The notes: a model not told the origin generated them from the letters alone. Shown: positions 24,922-33,841, counted from the first letter of the stretch. The stretch is DNA of 64,000 bases from Guptibacillus hwajinpoensis (GCF_029277305.1 NZ_CP119526.1); one strand, 5' to 3'. Numbers and translations: made by a program.

Positions 24922-25461
24922 ATGGGAGACTTTCATTCAACAACGATTTTTGCAGTACGGCATAACGGTGAATGTGCAATGGCAGGAGATGGCCAGGTAA
25001 CATTCGGGAATGCTGTCGTAATGAAACATACAGCTAAAAAAGTTAGACGACTTTTCCATGGCAAAGTAATTGCAGGTTTTGCAGGGTCAGTAGCAGATGC
25101 TTTCACCCTTTTTGAGAAGTTTGAAAGCAAGCTTGAAGAATATGGTGGTAACCTTCAAAGAGCTGCGGTAGAACTCGCTAAAGAATGGCGAAGCGACCGA
25201 GTGCTCAGAAAGTTAGAAGCTATGCTTATTGTGATGAATAAAGATGAACTACTCCTTATTTCTGGAACAGGTGAAGTAATTGAACCTGATGACGGCATCC
25301 TTTCCATTGGGTCAGGCTCTAATTATGCGCTTTCGGCAGGCAGAGCACTTAAACGATACAGCGAGAATAAAAGTGCGGAAGAGATTGCGCGAGCATCTAT
25401 GGAAATAGCTTCAGAAATTTGTGTTTATACAAACGATCAGATTATCGTAGAAACCATTTAG
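24922..25461 (+). CDS. hslV: ATP-dependent protease subunit HslV (ClpQ/CodW)
   Basis: HslV is the proteasome-like peptidase that assembles with HslU rings. The 179-aa product matches CodW throughout (MAGDGQVTFGNAVVMKHTAKKVRRL, AGFAGSVADAFTLFE, ELAKEWRSDRVLRKLEAMLIV). As in other bacilli, the TTI segment holding the usual Thr nucleophile is preceded by a short extension (MGDFHS). B. subtilis CodW has Ser at position 2 and is reported to use it; here position 2 is Gly. A GGGAGGAGG site precedes the ATG. Confidence 0.97.
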   Translation: MGDFHSTTIFAVRHNGECAMAGDGQVTFGNAVVMKHTAKKVRRLFHGKVIAGFAGSVADAFTLFEKFESKLEEYGGNLQRAAVELAKEWRSDRVLRKLEAMLIVMNKDELLLISGTGEVIEPDDGILSIGSGSNYALSAGRALKRYSENKSAEEIARASMEIASEICVYTNDQIIVETI

Positions 25462-25492
25462 TATCAAAACTGTATCTTTTGGAGGAGATCGT

Positions 25493-26887
25493 ATGTCTAA
25501 TCCATTAACACCAAGACAAATTGTTGAAAAACTTGATCAGTATATCGTTGGTCAGAATGATGCCAAGAAAGCTGTAGCGGTTGCACTAAGGAATCGATAT
25601 CGCCGTGGTCTATTAAGCGATAAACTGAAAGATGAAGTAAATCCGAAGAACATCTTAATGATTGGTCCTACTGGCGTAGGGAAAACAGAAATCGCAAGAC
25701 GATTGGCTAAACTTGTGAATGCTCCTTTCATTAAAGTAGAAGCAACGAAATTTACTGAAGTAGGGTATGTCGGACGAGACGTTGAATCAATGGTTCGTGA
25801 TCTTGTGGAGACATCAATCAGACTTGTCAAAGAAGACCGAATGGAACAGGTGAAGGGCAAAGCGGAGGAAAATGCAAACAAGCGTATTGTAGAACTACTT
25901 GTACCTTCTAGTAAAAAGCAAACGCAATACAAGAATCCGCTTGAAATGTTATTTGGTAACCAGGGCCAAGAGGAGTCTAACTCCCAGACCACTTCAGATG
26001 ATCAATCGATCGCTTCAAGAAGAAAGCAAATGGCACAGCAACTTGCTCTTGGAGAACTTGAAGATCGTATGATTACAGTTGAAGTTGAGGAACAAAATAA
26101 TTCAATGATGGATATGTTCCAAGGCGCTGGCATGGAACAGATGGGTATGAACATGCAGGATATGCTTGGCAATTTCATGCCTAAGAAAAAGAAGAAGCGT
26201 AAGTTACCAGTTTCTGAGGCACGAAAAGTCTTAACTCAGGATGAAGCTGCTAAACTGGTGGATATGGATGAAGTAGCGCAGGATGCTGTTTCAAAAACGG
26301 AACAATCGGGAATCATTTTCATTGATGAAATCGATAAAGTTGCAGGAAAGAGCCAGCAATCTGCAGATGTTTCTAGGGAAGGCGTTCAAAGAGACATTCT
26401 ACCAATCGTAGAAGGATCAACTGTAACAACGAAGTATGGTCCAGTGAAAACAGACCACATCTTGTTCATGGCAGCTGGCGCATTCCACATGTCTAAACCG
26501 TCTGATTTAATTCCGGAGCTCCAAGGGAGATTTCCGATTCGCGTTGAGCTTAATAGCTTAAACATAGATGACTTTAAACGCATTTTAACAGAGCCTGATA
26601 ATGCACTTGTGAAGCAGTATACAGCGCTGTTAGAAACAGAAGGTATAAAAGTTGAATTTTCAGACGATGCTATTCATAAAATTGCTACAATTGCCACGGA
26701 AGTAAATCAAGATACTGACAATATCGGTGCACGTAGACTTCATACAATTCTAGAAAAACTTCTAGAAGATCTCTCGTTCGAAGCGCCGGATATTAATCTT
26801 GAAAGCATTACAATTACACCAGAGTATGTTGAGGAGAAGCTAGCTTCAATCGCGAAGAACCGTGACCTCAGCCAGTTCATCTTATAA
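25493..26887 (+). CDS. hslU: HslUV/ClpYQ protease ATPase subunit HslU
   Basis: HslU is the AAA+ unfoldase that feeds HslV. The 464-aa protein begins TPRQIVEKLDQYIVGQNDAKKAVAVALRNR and has Walker A GPTGVGKTE (residues 58-66), the pore motif GYVGRDVES, Walker B IIFIDEIDKV, and the C-terminal tail RDLSQFIL that docks into HslV. A methionine-rich insertion domain (about 200-230) is followed by KKKKKRKLP. TTTGGAGGAGA precedes the ATG. Confidence 0.97.
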   Translation: MSNPLTPRQIVEKLDQYIVGQNDAKKAVAVALRNRYRRGLLSDKLKDEVNPKNILMIGPTGVGKTEIARRLAKLVNAPFIKVEATKFTEVGYVGRDVESMVRDLVETSIRLVKEDRMEQVKGKAEENANKRIVELLVPSSKKQTQYKNPLEMLFGNQGQEESNSQTTSDDQSIASRRKQMAQQLALGELEDRMITVEVEEQNNSMMDMFQGAGMEQMGMNMQDMLGNFMPKKKKKRKLPVSEARKVLTQDEAAKLVDMDEVAQDAVSKTEQSGIIFIDEIDKVAGKSQQSADVSREGVQRDILPIVEGSTVTTKYGPVKTDHILFMAAGAFHMSKPSDLIPELQGRFPIRVELNSLNIDDFKRILTEPDNALVKQYTALLETEGIKVEFSDDAIHKIATIATEVNQDTDNIGARRLHTILEKLLEDLSFEAPDINLESITITPEYVEEKLASIAKNRDLSQFIL

Positions 26888-26908
26888 CACTTGCAGGAGG
26901 AAAAAACT

Positions 26909-27685
26909 ATGGATTTACTTGAAAAAACAAGAAAAATTAATGGAATGCTACAGAAATCAGAAGGACCAGTTAACTTTACAGATATGGCGGAGACGCTTCG
27001 TGACGTTATCATGGCAAATGTTTATGTCGTTAGCCGTAGAGGGAAGCTACTTGGAATCGCGATCAATCAAGAAATCGAGAACGAGCGCATGAAAAAGATG
27101 TTCTCTGAGCGTCAATTTCCTGAAGAGTATACACAAAACCTTTTCAACATTAATGAAACGTCTTCTAACCTCGATATTTCGAGTGAGTACACAGCGTTTC
27201 CAGTAGAGAACCGTGACCTATTTGAAAAAGGTCTTACAACAATTGTACCAATCGTTGGTGGCGGCAGCCGTCTAGGTACACTGATTCTTTCTCGTTTAAG
27301 CGATTCTTTCTCAAATGATGACTTATTGCTAGCGGAGTATGGTGCTACAGTAGTAGGTATGGAAATTCTACATGAGAAAGCAGAAGAAATTGAAGAAGAA
27401 GCAAGAAATAAAGCTGTTGTTCAAATGGCGATTTCTTCTCTTTCTTACAGTGAGCTTGAAGCAATTGAGCACATCTTCGAAGAACTTGAAGGCAATGAAG
27501 GGCTTCTAGTTGCTAGTAAAATCGCTGATCGTGTAGGGATTACTCGTTCAGTTATCGTGAATGCACTTCGTAAGTTAGAGAGTGCCGGCGTTATTGAGTC
27601 ACGCTCACTAGGTATGAAAGGGACGTATATTAAAGTCCTTAATGATAAATTCTTGGTGGAGCTATCAAAACTTAAAACACAATAA
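26909..27685 (+). CDS. codY: Global nutrient-responsive regulator CodY
   Basis: CodY senses GTP and branched-chain amino acids and represses stationary-phase and amino acid genes. The ATG at 26909 (AGGAGG nine bases upstream) gives 258 aa; B. subtilis has 259. The N-terminal GAF domain (residues 1-155, with RDVIMANVYVVSRRGKLLG and SSNLDISSEYTAFPVENR) is followed by the winged HTH (VASKIADRVGITRSVIVNAL). It closes the xerC-hslV-hslU-codY group and ends in a strong terminator. In Bacillus the flagellar operon usually follows; here rpsB does. Confidence 0.98.
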   Translation: MDLLEKTRKINGMLQKSEGPVNFTDMAETLRDVIMANVYVVSRRGKLLGIAINQEIENERMKKMFSERQFPEEYTQNLFNINETSSNLDISSEYTAFPVENRDLFEKGLTTIVPIVGGGSRLGTLILSRLSDSFSNDDLLLAEYGATVVGMEILHEKAEEIEEEARNKAVVQMAISSLSYSELEAIEHIFEELEGNEGLLVASKIADRVGITRSVIVNALRKLESAGVIESRSLGMKGTYIKVLNDKFLVELSKLKTQ

Positions 27686-27689
27686 CACT

Positions 27690-27718
27690 AACGCTCCGGT
27701 TTAACCGGAGCGTTTTTA
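27690..27718 (+). terminator. Rho-independent terminator after codY
   Basis: AACGCTCCGGTT and AACCGGAGCGTT flank a single T and are followed by TTTT. It isolates codY from rpsB. Confidence 0.9.
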
Positions 27719-27761
27719 TGTCTCTAATACTATAGGTACTTGTGGATTTTGTAATTTAAAC

Positions 27762-27790
27762 TTGCGGCATTAAATTCTATATGTTATATT
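27762..27790 (+). promoter_or_regulatory. Sigma-A promoter for rpsB
   Basis: TTGCGG at 27762 and TATATT at 27785 are 17 bases apart. Transcription would begin near 27797, leaving a leader of about 110 bases. Confidence 0.7.
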
Positions 27791-27796
27791 AATCAA

Positions 27797-27905
27797 CGGT
27801 GTTAATCACACACGCTTGTTGATTTGGGAAGTGGTGCTGCGACTGCAGTTTTTCTCGGATACGATGCAAGCGGAGGCTAAAAAAACCATTAGGAGGAACA
27901 CAATC
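27797..27905 (+). promoter_or_regulatory. Structured 5' leader of rpsB (candidate S2 autoregulatory element)
   Basis: CGCTTG at 27813 can pair with CAAGCG at 27867, closing a domain of about 60 bases that contains GCTGCGACTGCAG. The ribosome site AGGAGG follows. Autoregulation by S2 is an inference from position and fold. Confidence 0.5.
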
Positions 27906-28637
27906 ATGGCAGTAATCTCTATGAAACAGCTTCTTGAAGCTGGGGTACACTTCGGTCACCAGACTCGTCGTTGGAACCCGAAAATGAAACCTTACATCTT
28001 CACTGAAAGAAACGGTATCTACATTATCGATCTTCAAAAAACAGTGAAGAAAGTCGAAGAGGCTTATAACTTCGTTCGTGACATCGCTCAGGACGGTGGT
28101 AAAGTTCTTTTCGTAGGTACAAAAAAGCAAGCGCAAGATTCCGTTAAGGATGAAGCAATCCGTGCTGGTCAATACTTCATCAACCAACGCTGGTTGGGTG
28201 GAACACTTACGAACTTTGAAACAATTCAAAAGCGTATTAACCGCCTGAAGAGTCTTGAGAAGATGCAAGAAGACGGCACTTTCGAAGTACTACCTAAGAA
28301 AGAAGTTATGCTTCTTAAAAAAGAAATGGATCGCCTTGAAAGATTCCTTGGTGGTATTAAAGATATGAACGGCGTTCCAGACGCATTGTTCGTAATCGAC
28401 CCTCGTAAAGAGCGTATCGCTATTGCCGAGGCTCGTAAGCTTAATATCCCAATCGTTGCGATCGTGGATACAAACTGTGATCCAGATGAGATCGACTATA
28501 TTATCCCTGGTAACGACGATGCAATCCGCGCTGTGAAACTTCTTACTGCTAAAATGGCTGACGCTATTATCGAAGTTAGCAAAGTAGAAGAAGAAGCAGA
28601 AGTTGAAGCGGTAGAAACTGAAGAAACATCTGTATAA
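27906..28637 (+). CDS. rpsB: 30S ribosomal protein S2
   Basis: S2 is a late-binding 30S protein. The ATG at 27906 gives 243 aa (246 in B. subtilis); it follows AGGAGG by nine bases, and the in-frame codons back to 27816 are leader. Conserved AVISMKQLLEAGVHFGHQTRRWNPKM and NQRWLGGTLTNF are present, and the C-terminus is an acidic Glu/Val tail. A very strong terminator separates it from tsf. Confidence 0.98.
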   Translation: MAVISMKQLLEAGVHFGHQTRRWNPKMKPYIFTERNGIYIIDLQKTVKKVEEAYNFVRDIAQDGGKVLFVGTKKQAQDSVKDEAIRAGQYFINQRWLGGTLTNFETIQKRINRLKSLEKMQEDGTFEVLPKKEVMLLKKEMDRLERFLGGIKDMNGVPDALFVIDPRKERIAIAEARKLNIPIVAIVDTNCDPDEIDYIIPGNDDAIRAVKLLTAKMADAIIEVSKVEEEAEVEAVETEETSV

Positions 28638-28648
28638 GAACACAAAGG

Positions 28649-28689
28649 GGTGATAAAGGGGAACTCAAACCCCTTTATCACCTTTTTTT
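28649..28689 (+). terminator. Rho-independent terminator after rpsB
   Basis: A 13-bp perfect stem (GGTGATAAAGGGG and its complement) with loop AACTCAAA is followed by seven Ts. Confidence 0.93.
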
Positions 28690-28737
28690 AACCCAAAAGG
28701 GTATGATTACATATCATAATTCAAGGAGGAATTACTA

Positions 28738-29619
28738 ATGGCAGTAACAGCTCAAATGGTAAAAGAATTGCGCGCACAAACTGGTGCGGGTATGATGGAT
28801 TGTAAAAAAGCTCTAACAGAAAACGACGGTGATATGGACAAAGCGATCGATTGGCTTCGTGAGAAAGGTATTTCTAAAGCAGCTAAAAAAGCTGACCGCG
28901 TAGCAGCAGAAGGTCTTGCAACAATCGCAGTTGAAGGAAACAAAGCAGTAATCGCTGAAATCAACTCTGAAACTGACTTCGTTGCAAAAAACGAGAGCTT
29001 CACTTCACTAATCAATGATATTTCTCAACACCTTCTTAAAGCTACTCCTGAGTCTGTTGACGCAGCTCTTGAAAGCAAAATGGAAAACGGACAAACAGTT
29101 ACTGAATTCCTAAACGAAAAGATTGCTAAAATCGGTGAGAAAATCTCTCTTCGTCGCTTCCAAATCGTTGAGAAAACTGATGCAGACGCATTCGGTGCTT
29201 ACCTTCACATGGGTGGACGTATTGGTGTTCTAACACTTCTTGAAGGAACAACAGACGAAGAAGTAGCAAAAGACGTAGCAATGCACACAGCTGCAGTTAA
29301 CCCTCGTTTCGTATCTCGTGACGCTGTTCCAGCTGAAGAAGTTGAGCGCGAGCGCGAAGTACTTAAGCAACAAGCTCTTAATGAAGGAAAGCCTGAGAAA
29401 ATTGTTGAGAAGATGGTAGAAGGTCGCATCAACAAGTTCTTCGAAGAAATCTCTCTTGTCGATCAGCCGTTTGTTAAAGACACTGATCAAAAAGTTGGAA
29501 AGTATGTTGAATCTAAAGGCGCTACTGTTAAAGGCTTTATCCGTTATGAAGTTGGAGAAGGCATGGAAAAGCGTGAAGACAACTTCGCCGATGAAGTTAT
29601 GTCTCAAGTGAAGAAGTAA
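28738..29619 (+). CDS. tsf: Translation elongation factor Ts
   Basis: EF-Ts exchanges GDP for GTP on EF-Tu. The 293-aa protein has the N-terminal UBA-like domain (VKELRAQTGAGMMDCKKALTENDGDMDKAIDWLREKG), then KADRVAAEGL and the EF-Tu contact loop INSETDFVAKNE, and a dimerisation core. CAAGGAGGAA precedes the ATG. It lies between the rpsB terminator and its own, so it is probably transcribed from a promoter in the 48-base gap or by read-through. Confidence 0.98.
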   Translation: MAVTAQMVKELRAQTGAGMMDCKKALTENDGDMDKAIDWLREKGISKAAKKADRVAAEGLATIAVEGNKAVIAEINSETDFVAKNESFTSLINDISQHLLKATPESVDAALESKMENGQTVTEFLNEKIAKIGEKISLRRFQIVEKTDADAFGAYLHMGGRIGVLTLLEGTTDEEVAKDVAMHTAAVNPRFVSRDAVPAEEVEREREVLKQQALNEGKPEKIVEKMVEGRINKFFEEISLVDQPFVKDTDQKVGKYVESKGATVKGFIRYEVGEGMEKREDNFADEVMSQVKK

Positions 29620-29626
29620 AACAATG

Positions 29627-29656
29627 ATAGGGAACACGTTGTGTTCCCTATTTTTC
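29627..29656 (+). terminator. Rho-independent terminator after tsf
   Basis: ATAGGGAACAC and GTGTTCCCTAT (11 bp, GTT loop) are followed by TTTTC. Confidence 0.85.
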
Positions 29657-29691
29657 AAGAACAAATAATGATTACATGCTGGAGGGTTAAA

Positions 29692-30417
29692 ATGAGCGGA
29701 GCCAAGTATGAACGCGTTGTGTTAAAATTAAGCGGAGAAGCATTGTCTGGTGGAGAAGGTCAAGGTATTTCACCAACAATTGTTCAGTCTATTGCATCAC
29801 AAGTGAAAGAAATTCATGAAATGGGTGTTGAAGTAGCCGTTGTTGTTGGTGGTGGAAACATCTGGCGTGGTAAAGTAGGCAGTGAGATGGGAATGGACCG
29901 AGCTACAGCTGATTATATGGGCATGCTTGCAACAGTTATGAACTCACTTGCAATGCAGGATAGCCTTGAAAGCATTGGGGTTGAAACGCGTGTTCAAACT
30001 TCAATTGAAATGAGGCAGGTAGCAGAACCTTACATCCGCCGTAAAGCAATTCGACACCTGGAGAAAAAACGCGTTGTTATTTTTGCTGCAGGAACGGGTA
30101 ACCCTTACTTCTCAACAGATACGACGGCAGCACTTCGTGCGGCTGAAATTGAAGCTGACGTTATTTTGATGGCGAAGAATAACGTAGACGGAGTATACAC
30201 AGCAGATCCATCAATCGATGCAACAGCGAAGAAGTATGATACGCTTTCATACCTTGATGTACTTAAGGAAGGTCTAGCAGTTATGGATTCCACTGCTTCT
30301 TCACTTTGTATGGATAATGATATCCCGCTCGTTGTCTTCTCAATTATGGAAGAAGGTAACATTAAACGTGCCGTTCAAGGCGAAGAAATCGGAACAGTTG
30401 TAAAAGGGAGAGATTAA
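29692..30417 (+). CDS. pyrH: Uridylate kinase
   Basis: UMP kinase makes UDP for nucleotide and envelope precursor synthesis. The ATG at 29692 (GGAGGG seven bases before) gives 241 aa; the longer in-frame reading from 29641 starts inside the tsf terminator and is rejected. Amino acid kinase motifs are present: VVLKLSGEALSGGEGQGI, VVVGGGNIWRG, FAAGTGNPYFSTDTTAALRA and NNVDGVYTADP. frr follows after 2 bases. Confidence 0.97.
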   Translation: MSGAKYERVVLKLSGEALSGGEGQGISPTIVQSIASQVKEIHEMGVEVAVVVGGGNIWRGKVGSEMGMDRATADYMGMLATVMNSLAMQDSLESIGVETRVQTSIEMRQVAEPYIRRKAIRHLEKKRVVIFAAGTGNPYFSTDTTAALRAAEIEADVILMAKNNVDGVYTADPSIDATAKKYDTLSYLDVLKEGLAVMDSTASSLCMDNDIPLVVFSIMEEGNIKRAVQGEEIGTVVKGRD

Positions 30418-30419
30418 GA

Positions 30420-30977
30420 ATGCCAAAAGAAATTTTGAAAAATGCTGAAGAACGTATGCAGAACGGAATAACAAGCTTTAAGAAAGAGTTAGCTACATTA
30501 AGAGCTGGAAGAGCAAACGCTTCTCTTCTAGATAAAATTCAAGTAGACTACTACGGCGCACCAACTCCTGTTAACCAGCTTGCTGGTATTACAGTGCCGG
30601 AAGCTCGTATGCTTTTAATTCAACCATACGATAAGTCATCTGTAGGCGATATCGAGAAAGCAATCCTTAAATCAGATCTTGGCCTAACACCTTCAAACGA
30701 TGGTAACGTGATTCGTCTTACAATTCCAGCTCTTACGGAAGAGCGTCGTAAAGATCTAGTGAAGCTCGTTAAGAAGTACGCTGAGGAAAGCAAGGTTGTT
30801 ATCCGTAACATCCGTCGCGATGCTAATGATGATCTTAAGAAGAAAGAAAAAGATGGCGATATTACAGAGGACGAACTTCGTCGTGGCAATGATGATGTAC
30901 AGAAGCTAACGGATAAATTTGTAGCTGAAGCGGATGCCATTGCAGCAGATAAAGAAAAAGAAATCATGGCAGTCTAA
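30420..30977 (+). CDS. frr: Ribosome recycling factor
   Basis: RRF splits post-termination ribosomes together with EF-G. The 185-aa product equals the family length. The conserved ELATLRAGRANASLLDKIQVDYYG and helical-hairpin segments (EERRKDLVKLVKKYAEESKVVIRNIRRDAND) form the three-helix bundle domain. The ATG is 2 bases after pyrH, with AAAGGGAGA at the end of that gene. The pyrH-frr pair is conserved across bacteria. Confidence 0.98.
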   Translation: MPKEILKNAEERMQNGITSFKKELATLRAGRANASLLDKIQVDYYGAPTPVNQLAGITVPEARMLLIQPYDKSSVGDIEKAILKSDLGLTPSNDGNVIRLTIPALTEERRKDLVKLVKKYAEESKVVIRNIRRDANDDLKKKEKDGDITEDELRRGNDDVQKLTDKFVAEADAIAADKEKEIMAV

Positions 30978-31009
30978 TTCAATAACATGTAAAATAAGAT
31001 AATAAAAGG

Positions 31010-31037
31010 ACCCTCTTTTCCCACAGGGGGTTTTTTT
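31010..31037 (+). terminator. Rho-independent terminator after frr
   Basis: ACCCTC pairs with GGGGGT (one wobble) around a TTTTCCCACA loop, followed by seven Ts. Confidence 0.72.
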
Positions 31038-31068
31038 GTTAAGTAAGCGACACAATGGAGGATTTGCA

Positions 31069-31836
31069 ATGCTTGGGAAGTTCTCGAACTGGATGAGAAA
31101 GAATGAAGATGAGGAACATTTTGAAATAAACACATCTGCTAATATCCCAGGACATATTGCGATCATTATGGATGGCAATGGACGCTGGGCGAAGAAGCGA
31201 GGTCTCCCGCGTGTGGCTGGCCATCGTGAAGGTGTGAAAGTCGTTAAGAAGATTGTAAGAAAAGCTAACGATCTTGGGGTAAATTACCTAACGCTTTATG
31301 CCTTTTCAACAGAAAATTGGAAGCGGCCGAAAGAGGAAGTAGACTTTTTAATGAAACTCCCTGAACAGTTTCTGCTTAGTCATCTGCCAGAGTTAATCGA
31401 GCAGAATGTACAAGTTAGAATAATGGGAGAACGAGAGCAGCTACCCCCCCACACGTTCAAAGCCATTAGCAAGGCAGTTAAAGACACGAAAGACAATACC
31501 GGACTCATTCTTAATTTTGCGCTGAACTATGGAAGTCGACACGAAATGAAAATGGCGATGCAAAGGTTATTAAGTGACGTTAGAAAGGGGATACTGACTG
31601 AGGAAGATATTACTGAAGAGAGGATTTCTTCGTATTTACTCAGTAGTCAATACCCTGATCCTGACCTATTAATACGGACAAGCGGCGAAATTCGCTTAAG
31701 TAACTTTATGCTCTGGCAACTAGCTTATACTGAACTGTGGTTTACTGAAGTGCTGTGGCCAGATTTTACAGAACATCATTTTCTTGAGGCCGTACAGGAG
31801 TATCAGCGACGAGGAAGACGTTACGGTGGGGTGTAA
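31069..31836 (+). CDS. uppS: Undecaprenyl diphosphate synthase (cis-prenyltransferase)
   Basis: UppS builds the C55 lipid carrier for peptidoglycan and teichoic acids. The ATG at 31069, seven bases after TGGAGG, gives 255 aa; the earlier in-frame start at 31036 lies in the frr terminator. Family motifs are clear: HIAIIMDGNGRWAKKRGLPR with catalytic Asp35, TLYAFSTENWKRP, and RTSGEIRLSNFMLWQLAYTE. cdsA follows after 21 bases, giving the usual frr-uppS-cdsA-dxr order. Confidence 0.96.
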   Translation: MLGKFSNWMRKNEDEEHFEINTSANIPGHIAIIMDGNGRWAKKRGLPRVAGHREGVKVVKKIVRKANDLGVNYLTLYAFSTENWKRPKEEVDFLMKLPEQFLLSHLPELIEQNVQVRIMGEREQLPPHTFKAISKAVKDTKDNTGLILNFALNYGSRHEMKMAMQRLLSDVRKGILTEEDITEERISSYLLSSQYPDPDLLIRTSGEIRLSNFMLWQLAYTELWFTEVLWPDFTEHHFLEAVQEYQRRGRRYGGV

Positions 31837-31857
31837 GTGTAGGAGGACATTGACGTA

Positions 31858-32664
31858 ATGAAACAACGTGTTATTACGGGTGTGATTTTTGGCGCCCTAT
31901 TGTTAGGTATGATCATTTTAGGAGACTGGCCGTTCATTATTCTCATGGCACTTGTAGCTACAATTGGCATGATAGAACTGCTGTTAATGAAGAAAATTAC
32001 TTTAGTTTCACTTCCAGGATTACTTGCCATTACAGGAACCTGGGTTCTAGTAATGCCTGATGCTTGGATTGCTTCTCTTACATCATCTGTCTTTACTAAA
32101 ATTGATTTGTTATTCTTTGGTTTGCTCATTTTGCTAGCTATGACTGTTCTTACTAAGAACAAATATAGCTTTGATGAAAGTTCATTTATCATGATGGCAT
32201 CCCTTTATGTTGGTCTAGGTTTCTATTATTTTACCGCCACCCGTTATTTAGGAGATACCGATTTGAGTGGTATGGTGCACCTGTTTTTTATCATTTTTCT
32301 AATTTGGGCATCTGATTCAGGTGCGTACTTTGTGGGACGCTCTTTAGGAAAGAAGAAACTTTGGCCCCATATATCTCCTAATAAGACGGTAGAAGGTGCA
32401 ATCGGCGGAGTTGTGATGGCTTTAGTGGTAGGTGTTGTTTTTCAACTAATCTACCCTGTTTATGAATCAATGATTATTGTCATTGTCGTATCTGTTCTAA
32501 CGTCTGTTTTTGGTCAGATTGGTGACCTCGTTGAATCTGCTTTTAAACGCCACTATGGTGTGAAAGATTCTGGCAGCATTTTACCTGGACACGGAGGGAT
32601 CCTTGATCGATTTGATAGTCTTATTTTCGTTCTCCCCCTTCTTCATTTACTTAACTTAGTTTAA
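31858..32664 (+). CDS. cdsA: Phosphatidate cytidylyltransferase CdsA
   Basis: CdsA converts phosphatidic acid and CTP to CDP-diacylglycerol, the branch point for phospholipids. The 268-aa membrane protein has about eight hydrophobic segments. The conserved C-terminal signature GHGGILDRFDSLIFVLP and SDSGAYFVGRSLGKKKLWPHISPNKTVEG region are present. AGGAGG lies about ten bases before the ATG. The stop overlaps an inverted repeat (CTTAGTTT/AAACTAAG) lacking a T tract. Confidence 0.96.
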   Translation: MKQRVITGVIFGALLLGMIILGDWPFIILMALVATIGMIELLLMKKITLVSLPGLLAITGTWVLVMPDAWIASLTSSVFTKIDLLFFGLLILLAMTVLTKNKYSFDESSFIMMASLYVGLGFYYFTATRYLGDTDLSGMVHLFFIIFLIWASDSGAYFVGRSLGKKKLWPHISPNKTVEGAIGGVVMALVVGVVFQLIYPVYESMIIVIVVSVLTSVFGQIGDLVESAFKRHYGVKDSGSILPGHGGILDRFDSLIFVLPLLHLLNLV

Positions 32665-32692
32665 AACTAAGTGGATTGGAGGAACAGGTCGA

Positions 32693-33841
32693 TTGAAGAA
32701 AATCAGCTTACTAGGAGCATCTGGTTCCATAGGAATCCAGACTCTTGATATTGTGAGAATGCACCCTGACTTGTTTTCCCTAGTTGCCGTTTCGGTAGGA
32801 AAAAACGTTGAAAAAGCCGTTGAAATTGTAGAAGAATTTCACCCAAAGTTACTATCGGTTCAGCATAGGGAAGATGCGGAATCACTAAGAAGAATTATTT
32901 CAAGAAAAACAAAGATTGTTTATGGCGAAGAAGGTTTGTTAGAAGTAGCCTGTCATCCTGATACAACAGTCCTTGTTAACGCCATTTTAGGTAGCATTGG
33001 TCTTTCGCCAACACTTTCTGCTATAGAACAAGGCAAAACCATCGCAATTGCTAACAAAGAAACACTCGTTACAGCAGGCCACTTAGTAACTGATGCTGCA
33101 AAGCGACATGGATCAGCATTAATTCCTGTAGACAGTGAACATTCAGCTCTTTTTCAATGCTTGAATGGAGAAAAGCAAGATCAAATGGAGCGGTTGATTT
33201 TAACAGCTTCTGGTGGTAGTTTTCGCGATAAAAAACGTGATGAGTTGGTAGGCGTAAGCGTTCATGATGCGCTAAATCATCCTAACTGGTCAATGGGAGC
33301 AAAAATTACAATTGATTCAGCAACGATGATGAATAAAGGCCTTGAAGTGATTGAAGCACATTGGTTATTTGGAACCCCATATGATCAGATTGATGTTCTT
33401 CTTCACAAAGAAAGTATTATCCACTCAATGGTAGAGTACATAGACGGTAGTGTTATGGCCCATCTAGGTACTCCGGATATGCGAATTCCGATTCAATATG
33501 CACTAAGCTATCCTGATCGACTTGAAATCAGAAATGCAAAACGGTTAAACTTATGGGAAGTTGGCAAGCTCCACTTTGAGAAAGTGGATTTCAACCGATT
33601 TCGTGCGTTAAAACTTGCCTACGAAGCCGGCCGAATTGGTGGTTCATTACCTGCTGTCCTTAATGCAGCGAATGAGACTGCTGTTGCAGCATTTCTCGAG
33701 GGTAAAATTGATTTCTTAACGATCGAAGAACTCGTAGAACAAGCGATGGAGAACCATACTAGCATTCAACATGCTTCGCTTGACGATATTCTTGAAATTG
33801 ATTCAGAAACAAGATTGCGAGTTCAGTCATTAATTAAATAA
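32693..33841 (+). CDS. dxr: 1-deoxy-D-xylulose 5-phosphate reductoisomerase
   Basis: DXR makes methylerythritol phosphate, the first committed step to isoprenoids, which supply UppS upstream. The 382-aa protein begins with the NADPH motif LLGASGSIGIQTLDI. It contains NKETLVTAG, PVDSEHSALFQCL, and the flexible-loop and metal-site segments NHPNWSMGAKITIDSATMMNKGLEVIEAH. The start is TTG, ten bases after GGAGG; it gives the conserved MKKISLLGASGS N-terminus. rseP follows closely. Confidence 0.96.
   Translation: MKKISLLGASGSIGIQTLDIVRMHPDLFSLVAVSVGKNVEKAVEIVEEFHPKLLSVQHREDAESLRRIISRKTKIVYGEEGLLEVACHPDTTVLVNAILGSIGLSPTLSAIEQGKTIAIANKETLVTAGHLVTDAAKRHGSALIPVDSEHSALFQCLNGEKQDQMERLILTASGGSFRDKKRDELVGVSVHDALNHPNWSMGAKITIDSATMMNKGLEVIEAHWLFGTPYDQIDVLLHKESIIHSMVEYIDGSVMAHLGTPDMRIPIQYALSYPDRLEIRNAKRLNLWEVGKLHFEKVDFNRFRALKLAYEAGRIGGSLPAVLNAANETAVAAFLEGKIDFLTIEELVEQAMENHTSIQHASLDDILEIDSETRLRVQSLIK

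Noticed and set aside
32653..32672. Terminator at the end of cdsA
   Set aside because: The CTTAGTTT/AAACTAAG inverted repeat is AT-rich and has no T tract; dxr follows closely and is likely co-transcribed.
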